Shown here piece after piece: positions 1 through 12,700 of a stretch of DNA of 64,000 bases; position 1 is the stretch's first letter, and each line of letters starts with the position of its first letter. Location of the stretch: the NCBI RefSeq assembly GCF_921293095.1, contig NC_060249.1, positions 73,729,907 to 73,793,906 of the forward strand. Direction: 5' to 3'. The DNA is from Ischnura elegans. Its lineage: Eukaryota; Arthropoda; Insecta; Odonata; Coenagrionidae. Under the pieces are notes generated by a model, which was given only the letters and a program-made list of their open reading frames with translations, made no database searches and was not told the origin of the DNA. Position numbers and translations under genes: made by a program.

Positions 1-532
1 ATGTTGGCGTACTTTATTGCAGTCCCCGTGATTCAGAAAGCGATTTAGTATGTTAAACTACTTGTCAATGAATTGAATCATTTTGGAAAAGTTGGAATTC
101 CCTCGGCAATGCTGTAAATTTTCTTTTTGGTAAACGCTCGATTTTGATAGTAAGTACTTCTCGTAAAAATGAAAATCTCATAAAAGTTTGTTACCCTAGG
201 GTTCTTTTAAGAGCTTGATGACGGTCTCAATAATTATGAGTTATCTATTATCCTTCTCGAAACATGATTCTTCGTGTTTCAATTACCTAAGCCGAACCCA
301 AACAATTTTACATAGTATTTTTTAAACACTCAAGAGAAATCCTTGCACTATTGTTTGATCAAAAATATTTTTCTGCTAAAATTAATAAATTTGGGGGGAG
401 GGGGCATGTGCACCCTGTGTCCCCCTGGCTACTCCACTCCCTGAGAGGAATACATTTAGCTAATTTACCTATCTTTAAATGCATAAACTATTCTTAATTT
501 AACTTTCTAAATTTATTAATTTTATCTTACAG

Positions 533-708
533 GGCAAATGCTTATCAATTGGTTTGTGTCAGCATTTGGAGAGGACCATTACCTTCGTTTACTCCTCACC
601 CCACAAGACCTTCGAATCCTGGCAGTCCAGTTCTGCACTCACATGTTGGCTGCAGGAGTCATCCGACAAATTCCCGACAAGGATGTCCCTTTGGAAGCTC
701 TCTTCAGG
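533..708 (+). CDS. capu: formin exon a (N-terminal region)
   Basis: Acceptor ttatcttacag before 533 and donor AGG|gtaaga after 708. It encodes [20 protein letters not shown] and onward through a hydrophobic stretch ([15 protein letters not shown]) to EALFR. Two bases complete a codon from an upstream exon outside the window, so the ATG at 538 is internal and not the start. It resembles the conserved N-terminal segment upstream of the coiled coil in cappuccino-type formins. Confidence 0.8.
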
Positions 709-3700
709 GTAAGAAATGACCATTATTAAATTTTCATGGGGTTTAATTTTATCATGGAGGAAGTTAACCGGTTAACTTAAAACCGCTGTCTGATTACAGT
801 GCATCCTGAAGTTTTTATCTCCTCATAAAGAATTAGGGCCTTTAGATTTACTTTGTCATCTGTGATTATAATTTTCGCCATCTATTGTGCGTTATAGTAA
901 AAGAACGTCTGACTTATTTTGTCGAAAATATTTCCATAATTTCATGTACTTTTGAGAAATCCTTGTGTATGCTTTTGCACTGTGGTGAAGATTCAGCAGG
1001 GAGGTTTACGGGATACAGTGTTTCCATCTTCATAGATGACAGTTTTGCTGGTATTGTTGTGGTATCTTTAGGTTACTGAAGTTCATAGAGATTGTTTCGA
1101 CCATCTTTCATTCACATCCATTAGAGTCAGACATTTTCTAATTGGTCCATATAGGAGGGTGGAGACTTCTCATTGGTTCGTCTCCCCATTAATTGTGCTT
1201 ACAAAGCTATGGCCATGTAATAACTGATGCTTAATTTCCTCAATGGTAACATGATTTTCTGCATATCTTCAGAAAATTCAATTCAAATTGTCTAGGGGCA
1301 TTCCTAATTTTAAAATAAGTATAGACCAAGTTCAGGTATATGAAAAAAAACTTAATTTATTCATAACTGTCATCATCATGCATTGTCATTATTATTATGC
1401 TCAATATACCTCTATACCTATACATACTCTTAATGGCCAGTCTTTGAGTAAAACTAGTGGGCATATATTCAAGTAAGTGTGTTAATTAGTACAACTTGGA
1501 GAACTTTTTGTAATATTTCTGTGATCTATTTGTCTGTCATTTTTTTATGCAGCCTATAGGAAGTTTAGAATATACATAGTACATATTTGTGCAATTTTTT
1601 CTTTTAAAGAAATGTATGGTTAATCCTCATACTCCCTCAAAAATATGCTTGAAAAGCATGATGATATAAAGAACGGAACTGGCCCTCTTACCCAGAATGT
1701 GTGAAATTCACATGCCCTCAGATTAGTTGAGGATGAGCTCTACCCTCACCTAACCAAAACAATATTTCAGTAGACTTATGGCCTGAGTGAGTGAGGTTTA
1801 GTGTTTCGGCTAACCTTACATTGTGGATTTTTTTATTTTGTGAAATTGATATTTGTATTTATAAACAATTCCTGAGGTAAATTTTTATTTCCTCTGACAC
1901 AGCCGGACCTCATGTATTACTGGGCACACTCTGAGGTTCCGACTGCTCCGCCTCCAACACCAGGCAAGCTTCCTCCAGTGTCATGGCCTCCTAGCCTTCC
2001 TGATCTGGCCACAGCTGCTCCACGCCCAGGGGCCAGGTACACTGAAGCTGGTAAGGATATAATTTTCATCCTTAATCATTTACACAACAGAATTTCAATG
2101 TTTTAACAAAGATTTAAGTTAAACTTAGCATTAATAAATCATATATCTCATAAAATATTATTTTTCTGTCCATCAAACATTTTTGGGTCTTGCAATTTTT
2201 TTAATTCTAATTTGAGGAAATGTAGAAGTCTATGTTTTGAACTAACTGTATGTCAGGGACTGTGTTCTGACATCTGTAAATAACATGTAACTATAAATTT
2301 CTATTTCATGTTTTAATATCTGTCAGTTTATAGAAACTTTTGGTTTTACAAATACTAGCAAGATTAAGCCTTTCAGCAGATGGAGTTATATTTGTGTATT
2401 TACTCAAAATGCTATTAAATTACACCTTCTTGCTCGCTATTCTACTTTCTCATGGTAAATATTCAGTGAGGATTTCTTTTGTCCTCCTTCCTTATTTTTG
2501 TTGACTAGAGATTACTCTTGGTTATATAATTAAAGGGCTCATTTTTTTACAAAAATAATATAGGGCTATAAGTTGTCTACTTGGATGTTAAATTTCCTCT
2601 ATGTTAGGCCAAGATTTTGAAAATAAACTCAATAAGTTATGATTCATCTTGAGAAAAATTCAAGGAATTTAAAAAATGGGATTGGAAAATAGTTCTCTGT
2701 TAAGCAGTGGCAGTGCTAGAGGTGACCCTGTGTGGACCCTGGCCCACCCAAATTTTTTCCGCCCCACCTAAATAGCATGGACAAATTTCAGAATCGTTGT
2801 CCAAAGCAGTGGTGTAACTACGGGGGGGGGTGGGGGGGGAGGGGGGGTGAGGATAGATCCCCCCCAAAGCCTCAGAGAAATAAAAAATTATTTTAAATAT
2901 TTTCTAGTTTTGACACATAAAAACTATGTATGCTTAAAGTTAATTTTTCTAGTGCCAAAATTACGTGAAATGTATTTTTTTTTATTTTCCTGGACACCTT
3001 GTCGGGGGGAGGGGGATCGTCGCCCCCAAGCCATCCCATTCCCCTCCCCCCCCCTTCCCCCAAAGCATATTCCTAGTTACACCACATGTCCAAAGTTAAA
3101 CTTTATTCTATAAAATTAAAATAAAATGTATACAATTATTGGCATATAGAAAGCCACTCTGTTAATGTGCTTAATAATTCTGTTGTCTGTATTAACTACG
3201 TGAAATTAAACAAATACCATCAAAGTGGTTCTTATGACAACAAAGGCCCACCCATGTGTCACATGCTATAGCCACTGCTGGTGTTTAGTTATTGTATTGA
3301 AAAATAAGAGAAAGACTTGATTTTTTCTGAAAAAACATTGAAATAGCATCTCGTATGTAGATGAAAATGAGGCTTCTAAGAACCAATGATAATAGGTAAA
3401 CATATATGTATTTTGGGCTCTGGGCAGACATGACCATAGGTCGGTTTTAGCATTAACCATTCACTGTTTAAATCATCAACTTAACACATTGAAATTTCTG
3501 AATAATATCATTCTATTCATTAAAAAAAACACTATTGAATGTCCTGGAATCCTGCAAAGTTCAATTTTATTTGAATTGGACCCTTGAATGAGCATCCAGC
3601 TTTGTAACACAGAACAATTTTTTTTTTGCCTTTTGTTATTTATTAATGTAGGGGAGAAATCTTGATGGTTCAATTTTATTCGTGTCAATTTTGTCTTCCC

Positions 3701-6700
3701 TACTTCTGGAGGTTTTCAAGTTCCCCCTATAGTGGATTTAACCAATTAATTTAGGGTTCTGCTGCCAAAGGGTATTTGTGGGAGATGACGTGGTACATCT
3801 CATTTGTCATGGAAATTCCTGGAAAAATGGATGGTGTGGATTTGCTGAGATGATATTGCATGCATTTTTGGGGTTAACAGGATGAAACTGTTTACACTAA
3901 TTACTTTTTTTTAAATCTTGAATCTTACACTGTTGTGACTGTTTCTTTGTGCTAATTTTGGTTGTGTGTGTGCGTTGACTAATGCGAAAATTAAATGTGA
4001 GATAGCCAAATTTCTGCTCAAATTTGTGCATTCCTAATCTTGAGTAGGGATCTTTGGGCAACCTTATTTTCAACCTTGTCGAAATGAATAGCTCTCGCCC
4101 AAATCCAACATTTCAATGTGTCCTAAAGGAAAGTCTCCAGAGGCAGTGAATGGAACTCATAGGGCAGCCTCATTACCAGTTACCCCAGCTGTGGAGGAAA
4201 CTTCTGCTAAGACTGAGGAAGAAAGATCAGGAGGTGAAAATGGCCAAGGTGGGAGGGTGGGACTGCCCACCCCATTGTAGAAGCAACCACTCATCTCACT
4301 CTCTTGCGCACCTTGCTGTTTCTCTGATCTGCATCATTTCTATACTCTTTGTGCACAGACAGCTGCCTGACTATCTGCTCTGTGCATTAGTTTGTGTGCA
4401 TGATTGTATGGTAAATTGTTCCCTATAGCTCAAAATATTAACATTAAATTACAATACTCATTTATGTCCATAATGAAAGTTATTACAGGAGAAATATAGA
4501 AATGTACTAGATCTCACCGTATGCAAGTGATATGGAGATGGGTTGAAAAAAAAAATGAAACCAAAAGGTGCATATGGATTCAGAATCCTTTTTCATGCAT
4601 AGGAACCAGATCACTATTCTCAAATAATTTTCTTCATGGAATCCAAGCACTTACTTGTTATTAAGTACGTCCACATTTCACATTGGTTTTTCTTACGATG
4701 TAGATTTCATATATGATAGCAATAAGGTTCATAGAAGAAATTCCATGTTACATTTTACTTGGTAGTAAATACATATTTCATTTTAATGTTAAAGATGTAC
4801 ATATTGGTTTAATAATTGTTTCAATAATCATAATCCACGATATTTCATATGCATTGGGTTTGTCACCAATATGCAATGGATTAGTACTGATGCTCTATAC
4901 ATAAAATCGTTGCCTGGAAATAATTCCAGTTCCACATATAATGGTTTCACTTCAATATTGGTTTCCTAGAACAGATTAATATCGTAATAAAAGCTGTAAG
5001 TGCTGAAGTTATTAATTGACTTAAGGATTTATTCACAGGTTATTATTTAATGTACATCTTACCCTGAGAATAAATTTACTCAATGATATATAGTATTGCG
5101 AGAAGTAAAACTTTTTATTGCTTCAATGTGACACTTTTCCTGGGGCATGTTCAATTATAATATTTACTCTACTGGAAAAAGTCTACATTGAGTGAATGAG
5201 GGTGTCAATTAATGGCTGCTGTCCTTATTCTTTAATTTTCTTTATTTTACTATTGTAAGGTGATGCATACATTTCTCTTGTAATAAATGAATCAGGTTTC
5301 TATTTCTTGGAAGTCATATCAGATTTCAAAATATTTTAGATTCAGGGATAATAATTAATATTTTGTGCTGTTTGGGATCCCTCTTGACTGATGTTATATC
5401 TTTTAACAATTTTTATTGATCCACAGGCTTAATTTTGTAATGCTAACTGAATTTTGTTGTAGATACTTTGTATGTTTGAAATATTTTGTGCATGATATGT
5501 CTGTATATTTTCTCCTTTGACAATGGTGGTGTTATACAATTACTAATTAGATATGGAGTTTTATTCTGTAGAATATAATGACCATAACATACTTTTTGAA
5601 TCTGTGTGTAGCAAATTTAATGAAATATAAGTACCATTTTGTTATGAAAATGCACTTCTAATTATGCTTATCTGCTTTATTAATATAGATATTGCTCAGC
5701 CTTTTCTTTGCATTTATTCAAGAGAAAAATTGTCTTTCTGCTGATTGAAAGTTATCTCCTATTAATTTTTGTCAACTGGTCCAAGAAAAAAAAAGAATAT
5801 TAAATATTATTATATTTCTGGTATTTAAGAACAATATAAAAGCTCTATTACTCTATGCAGCTTTCATGTTGTTTCAGCAAAAAATTTAATAAAATTGTAC
5901 AATGGGTGAAACCTGTTACTTTTGGAAAGTGAATTTATGAAAGTCTGAGGTAAAATGTAATTATAGATCTATAAAATTGAAAATTACCTTTTGAATATTT
6001 AATTATATTCATTACTTGATAAAATAATTTCTTTATTTCTGTGAAATCTTCCAAGTTGTTAAGACATTAGTTTCTGGGTTTTCAATGATTGATAATAGCT
6101 AAAAATTAGTACTGTGTATTCATGGTGAAATAAAAACACAGTACTATTCCACAACCTTATATTTTTGGAGTCTACTAGTTTCGACGTTTACACCGTCATT
6201 ATCAGTTAGTCTTGATAATCACAGTGTAAACGTCGAAACTAGTAGACTCCAAAAATATAAGGTTGTGGAATAGTACTGTGTTTTTATTTCACCATGAATA
6301 TTTCATCGTTCCACCAAGTAACGCCCAAATCTGTTGATTTTATTCAGTACTGTGTACTTCTAAATCATTCTGGCAAGTGAAGGTTTATTACATGTCAAAA
6401 GGAACATACCCCTGATTTCTTAATTTTGTTTCTTTTGAGATGGATTGCTGTTGATGGAAGTGTACGATGTAATGGAGAAATTAATTTCATAATGTAATTG
6501 TCACTCAATTATTGTTGATTACATTGAATTAGTAAAATATATGGTGAACTAATTTCTTTTGGTGAGATTTATGTGTGTGCACTTCTGTATTACACCAATA
6601 GTCGTTTATTGCATGGCACAATTAGAAGTAGTAAACACTTGTGTTTGAATATTTTTCAAAGTCTCTTATGTGAGAGATTATTTAATAAACCCTAAAATTT

Positions 6701-9700
6701 GCTTACAAAACTTTACCAATTGCATTTTACAGAGTTCCAGCAAGTTGTCATGGGCTTGAAACGGGAGCATCAAGATAACTTGAGTCGCATGTCAAAAAAT
6801 CAAGAGGTGGCATTGTTTTCCTTACGGGGAGAGCAAGCTGAAAAGCTCTGTGAATATGAGGAGCGCATTGCACAGTTGGAAGAAACAGTAATGAAACTTC
6901 AACAGGAGTTAGAGAAATGTCAAACATTAGCAAGTATAGAGGTACGTGGTTTTACATGGACCATAGACCATACTCCACTCTGCTCTTCTTTTCACTAACC
7001 TTTTAAATCCATTAGAAGTTTCAGAGAATTTGATATTCTGGCAACTTAATTTGCAGTCAATTGTATATTCCATTATTATTAATCAAAGTACCCTTACTTT
7101 CACTGCCCTATTTTTTTATGGTCACAGCCATACTGCATAATTTTACAATTATTTTTCCTCTTCTAATTCATACCACTTATAACCTAATTGAATGCATTTG
7201 AATACAATCAAGTGTGTCCATCCCCTCTAAGGACAATGGTGCATATCAATAATTTCAACCCCATAACCCCTTTCATTTGGAAGCAGTTTCATATCAAATA
7301 AGTTGATATTTTTTCAGCATGCTTTCATCAACGGAATGTATAAAAAGTATAGAAATATTTTAGATAATAATGCAAGGCCTGCCAAAATTCAACTGCATTA
7401 ATTAATATTTGTTCAGATAAATTAAAGATTTCCAATGGTTTTCCAGCATATTTTTAATTATATGTAACTAATGTAATGATAAAATTTGAAGTAACCCTGG
7501 AATTTTTCAGAGAATGCCTTTTCCTGAAAAACTGTAATCTGTCCTATAAGACCTGGCAAAATTTGGAATCAAAATTGAACCATTGTGAGTGATGACTTTT
7601 ATTGCACTTTCAGAGGCTAACTCAAAAGGCTCAGGCTGACTTCAGCTCTCCAACGGAAGAAGAGGTCTCAATACTAACCAGCAAAGAAGCTCTCAGTGAA
7701 AAGCTACGCAAGCAACCAAAGATCCCTACTCCAACCTCTCTACCTTTGAGTTCATCCCCTCAAAAGGAGGAGAAAGAGAAACTTGAGAAGAAGGCTGCTT
7801 CTCCCGTCGAAAGGAAGTCTGTAGATGGAGCGAGTGAGAGTGAAAAAGTTGAGTCAAAAGTGGAAGAAACAAAGTCAAGTGTAGTGTCCTCGCCACCTGT
7901 GTCAGTTGCATCACCTACTAAACAAAAGACGCTCATGGCCAAGAGCCTGGCTTCACCCTCTCCATCACCCACAACCCTGTCTCCTCAGCATACTCCCGAG
8001 AAGCAGGCGGACTCTCAACCGTCTCCCACAAAGCCCCTCACCGTGAAGGTCACACCCATCCACGCACCCTCCCCTACGCCGGCGTTCGATGTGGCTGGCC
8101 CACCTCCTCCGCCTCCTGCCCCCGCGGTACCGCCCCCTCCCCCACCACCACCCCCTTCCACGGATGAAGGCCCACCCCCTCCTCCCCCGCCAATGCCAAG
8201 CTCAACCGGCCCTCCACCACCCCCTCCCCCTATGCCCGGCATGGCTGGCCCTCCACCCCCTCCCCCCATGCCCGGCATGGGTATACCGCCCCCACCTCCT
8301 CCCCCAATGCCAGGGATAGGTGGACCTCCCCCTCCACCTCCCATGCCGGGAATGGGCGGTCCACCTCCGCCCCCTCCCATGCCCGGCATGGGCGGTCCGC
8401 CCCCTCCTCCACCTCTCCCCGGCATGGGTGGTCCGCCCCCTCCACCCCCCCTCCCTGGTATGGGTGGACCGCCCCCGCCTCCGCCGGCACCTGGCACGTC
8501 GACGTCTCCGCTCCCGTTCCCGGCGCCACCTCCCGGAGGATGGAATGCAAACAGAACAAGTGAGCTGCAAATCTTTATTCTCTCCCCGACCTCTCTTTTG
8601 AGCCGTTGCGATCACTCAATAGCTACTCACGAAAATGTGTGTCTGCATACATATCCGTGTACCGTCAGATCACGCTGCAAGTTTAAACCTCACCCACACC
8701 TTTGCATTGAATGGAAACTTAGTGTTAGAGTAAGTCATGTTTTAAATTTTATTTACTGCTAGCACAGCTTGAATTTGAGCAACTCCAGGCAAGTTGTGTT
8801 GTATTCACTGTTTAATGTTATGCAATGATTGAGACCAAATTGCTAATTATGTTTTCATTTATCATTCGTTCTGCATCATGAAACTATCATCGTCTTAAGG
8901 GGGTATGATTATAAAATCAAATTTGAAATTAAAATATTTTATTAATGGCAATTGTTTAATAATATGAATAAGCCAGTGTGGTTTTTACCATCATAGGCTT
9001 AGTATAATCTTTTGAGCATTCCCTCATATTACAAAGTAATTTTAGTTGCCTCAGTCTCCCATGAGCGTGCTAATGTTAAGAAAAGTATGTGGTGAGATGC
9101 AAGAGGAATTTGGTTCAAGGAGCTGCATATTATTCATTACTTACATACAATGTTATTTTGAATAGAGTTCATTTATATTTATAAAATGTTGCATAATTTA
9201 TGGTGTGATTCATATTATAAACCTTGGTTTTGTTTCATTTAAAGTTGTAGAGGTTCTGGCTGTTGGTCTAAGCCTCTTTTTTCCTAGATTCTCTGTATTG
9301 CTACAAAACCATCAGTTCTGTTATCATAGAATGGAAGCCCTAGGATGGATTCAGAATTGCAAGGATTAAAGGTCCTGCTAGTAGAGGTGCCTAACAATTT
9401 TTAATTTCAGTCAGATGCTAGTTGTGATAAAGATCAAGAAATAAGGATTATATTCGTATGTTATGCATGTAAGAGAAGTTGTTGCCAGTTTAAAGTCTCA
9501 AATTCTGCATTTGAGGTAACATTCCACCCATTTATTCTCTTTGTTGAAAGTTTACAGTTTATTCAGAAGATGAATTTTCTTTCTTTCTGACTGCAGAATC
9601 TGATATGAACCTTTAATCTGGTTATCATTTTTAATGGAGAAAGAAATAATTGACTTAGAAAATCTTGGGAAAAAATTAAAGATATTAGAAAACTTGCTGA

Positions 9701-12700
9701 TTTTTCATGGTAATGTAGATCCATAGCATTTTGCTTCATTGAAATGGACATGTTTTTCAATTCAGCAAAATAAAAATTTTGCTGAATTTAATTTTAAACT
9801 GAAGTTATGGTGAATGCTTATTCAAATTAAAGAGCTAAGTGGTTCATCAAATATAGTATATGTATGTGGTTAAATCAATGGCATATACATATTTACTTTA
9901 TTTTCTCATGCATGCATGCCATGTACCGTTCATTGCTCTTTTCAGTTGTGTGATCCTTATTTTCATCCTATTCCTCAATGTGAAGTTTTTCATTGATTCT
10001 GAAGAAGTTTTTTACCATGGCTATTTTTGATGATTTTCATAGCCAAGTTTTCAGAGAAATAACAAACTTGCTGGTTTATTGTGTGGACACTGAAACAAAT
10101 TGGAAGCTTTTTCTCCAGTTGCTAAATTAAAGTTATGGCATTGAATTTTCAACATGAGTCAAAGGGTAGGGGAAGTTGTGGGATATGTTACTGGTATTTT
10201 TATTGTTTAGATTAATCATCTAAATCGTACTAAATTTATGTATAAAGATATAAGTATGCTATGAACTGTCAAAGAGAAGATTTTTTGCCATTGAGTTTTT
10301 TTTTCCATTAATGCCATTGCAAACAGATATCATAGTGTAACCCGCACATCCTTGTTCATCATAAACAACATCTAAATTATTACGGAGGCTTCCGCGGTTA
10401 GTTGATTGGTGATGGTTTTCCGGGTTTACACCCCGTTGATTCATGTTTTGCGGGCGACAGTTTCGGGCGCGTTCCTGCTCCCGTCTTCAGGTCCAAATGA
10501 TCTTTCTTTTTATCATTTGGACCTGAAGACGGGAGCTGAAATGCGCCCGAAACTGTCGTCCGCAAAACATGAATCAACGCGGTGTAAACCCGGAAAACCA
10601 TCACCATAAGCAACATCTTTTTGATGCCACTTGAAAGGTAGATGGTATGCATGGTATATGTACTTGAGGAAATAGTTTTCTTTTTTCTTGACTTAATTAT
10701 ATAGAGGTATTAAATAAAGGGAAAACAATGTCTTAAAGAACCGAGTAACTTCCTGGTTTTAGAAATAATACCTATTTAATAGCTTCAAATTTTTGCCATC
10801 AATGTTGAGTGAAAAAAATTAATTGTTGAATTACTGTGAATATTATTACATGTAATTTTAGATGAATGTGGTTTGAAGGTACTGATCATAGAATGTGTGC
10901 CATGGGAATGCTTCATAATTAGCTAGAGATTTAATTTTACATAGATCCGTAGAAGGAACTAATCTTTGGTATGCTGGTGTATTAACAACTCTTAAGGAAA
11001 TGGTTACTTATATGTACTTGGAAGAATGGAAAGGGTCTTCAATCTTAATAGCATATGCTGGAGTAGTGACTGCATATGTGTGCCTGTAACAGTTTTACTT
11101 GTGAGAATTTAATTTGTTCTGGTTCTGTCATTATCCAGGATCAGTAGGTACTCATCTCATAGTAGGTTCTTGACACACGTTCTGCATGAAGCCCCGAAGC
11201 CATTGGATTGACTATGCTTTCAAAGTACTTACATTTAATGATCGTAATTACCCCTTAACAGAATATGTAAGTGACTTATGGAATGAAAATTAAACTATGT
11301 TTTTCTTAAAATATTTATTAGATCACTACATACCATGGTTTCAACGCTCCTTTTATAATAACTTTAATTTAAGAGTTTCTTCTCCAAATCCAAAGACGTC
11401 ATCCCAAGTCTGGAAAATAGTGGTGTGTACAAACTTAAGTGCGAATGTTCTGCATTTTTATATTGGCAAACTGGCCGGAAATTCAAAGAAAGACTAAAAG
11501 AGCACATAGCTTGTTTTAACATAATAATGCCAACTCCAACTTCACAAAACACCTGATAGACAAAGGCCACACCAGCGATTTTTGCTTGGAAATCTTGCAT
11601 TGTGAAGGTAAAGGCCCCGGACTAGATGCTCTGGAGCAAGTTGAAATTTTAAAATCTTTAAAATCCAATTGTGATATTGTTAATGACTTTTTGTATACTT
11701 CCCACTCTCCACTCCTCAACCTCTCCCTCTTCCATCAACCTCATACATACCTTCACACATTAGTGGTTTCCGTTTCCCCTCCTCCCTATCCTTTTACCGT
11801 CACCCATCTCCGCTTATGCTCTTAAACATGGAAAATTTTGTACTCTGTTCATGTCCTATTGTATTCTTCCTGCTCTCCCCTACCTCTCCCTACTTTGCCC
11901 AACTTTCACTGCAGTTAGTCAGCTTGGGCGAATTGACCCTACCTACCTCCCCATCCTCTCAAATCCCCTTGGCTTTTACAACCAGGGGATGACCCAACCC
12001 CTCCCCTTCCACCCTCCTAATTTCCCCCTATCTCTACAGTTTCCCCCCCCCCCCCACTCCTTCTGCCTTATATTAGCAGGTATTTAAGATGATTAATCAA
12101 TATACTCCTTGCTTGAGGATGACGCGGAGAATCGAAACCATGGTAGTGATCTAATAAATATTTTATGTGGGATAACATAGTTTAATTTTCATTCAAAATG
12201 AATGAATTCCAGAAAGTAGCACCTCAAATCATCAACAAGAATAAGTGACCTAAGGATTTAAAGCTAAGTTAATTATTGCATTTGGGAAACATGGTAAAAC
12301 AACAGGACAAATTCTAATACACTTTGGGGTATACTAGGCATACTTAAGATTCCCCAGTTTCAAGAAGTGATTAGACGTTTTTTTTGACTTTATGCCAATT
12401 TCATGACCAAAACAATGTCATATTTTGGCTGGTACTACTACTATAGTTGAAGGCACACTACAGAGTTGTAACAGTCTTACGAAAGAAACATTGGTGAACA
12501 TGGACCAAATGTATGACCAAATTATTTGTTCTATAAATATTATTTTATCAGCCTGAGCTACAGTTTTAGGTTCAAAATAGTTTTGAAACTCAATGCACTT
12601 AACACAAGCCTTGTACAGAAAAATAATCTCCTTATCTTTGATTTATATGTTTAACTAGTGTGTAAGTGAGCTTTCAAAATTTTCGACTGGAGATATGACA

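Noticed and set aside
2847..3113. 88-codon open frame
   Set aside because: Lies almost entirely in the hAT MITE at 2807-3087; not conserved as protein in the homologous MITE at 39646-39909.
8015..8497. 160-codon Gly-rich open frame on the minus strand
   Set aside because: It is the complement of the FH1 polyproline repeat; proline codons read as glycine on the other strand. The same applies to 8202-8615 (-), 8230-8559 (-), 8089-8319 (+) and 8320-8601 (+).
8560..8762. Extension of the FH1 open frame to a stop at 8762
   Set aside because: A good donor (ACAA|gtgagc) at 8559 joins in phase to the FH2 exon. The extension has no formin similarity. An intron-retention isoform cannot be excluded.
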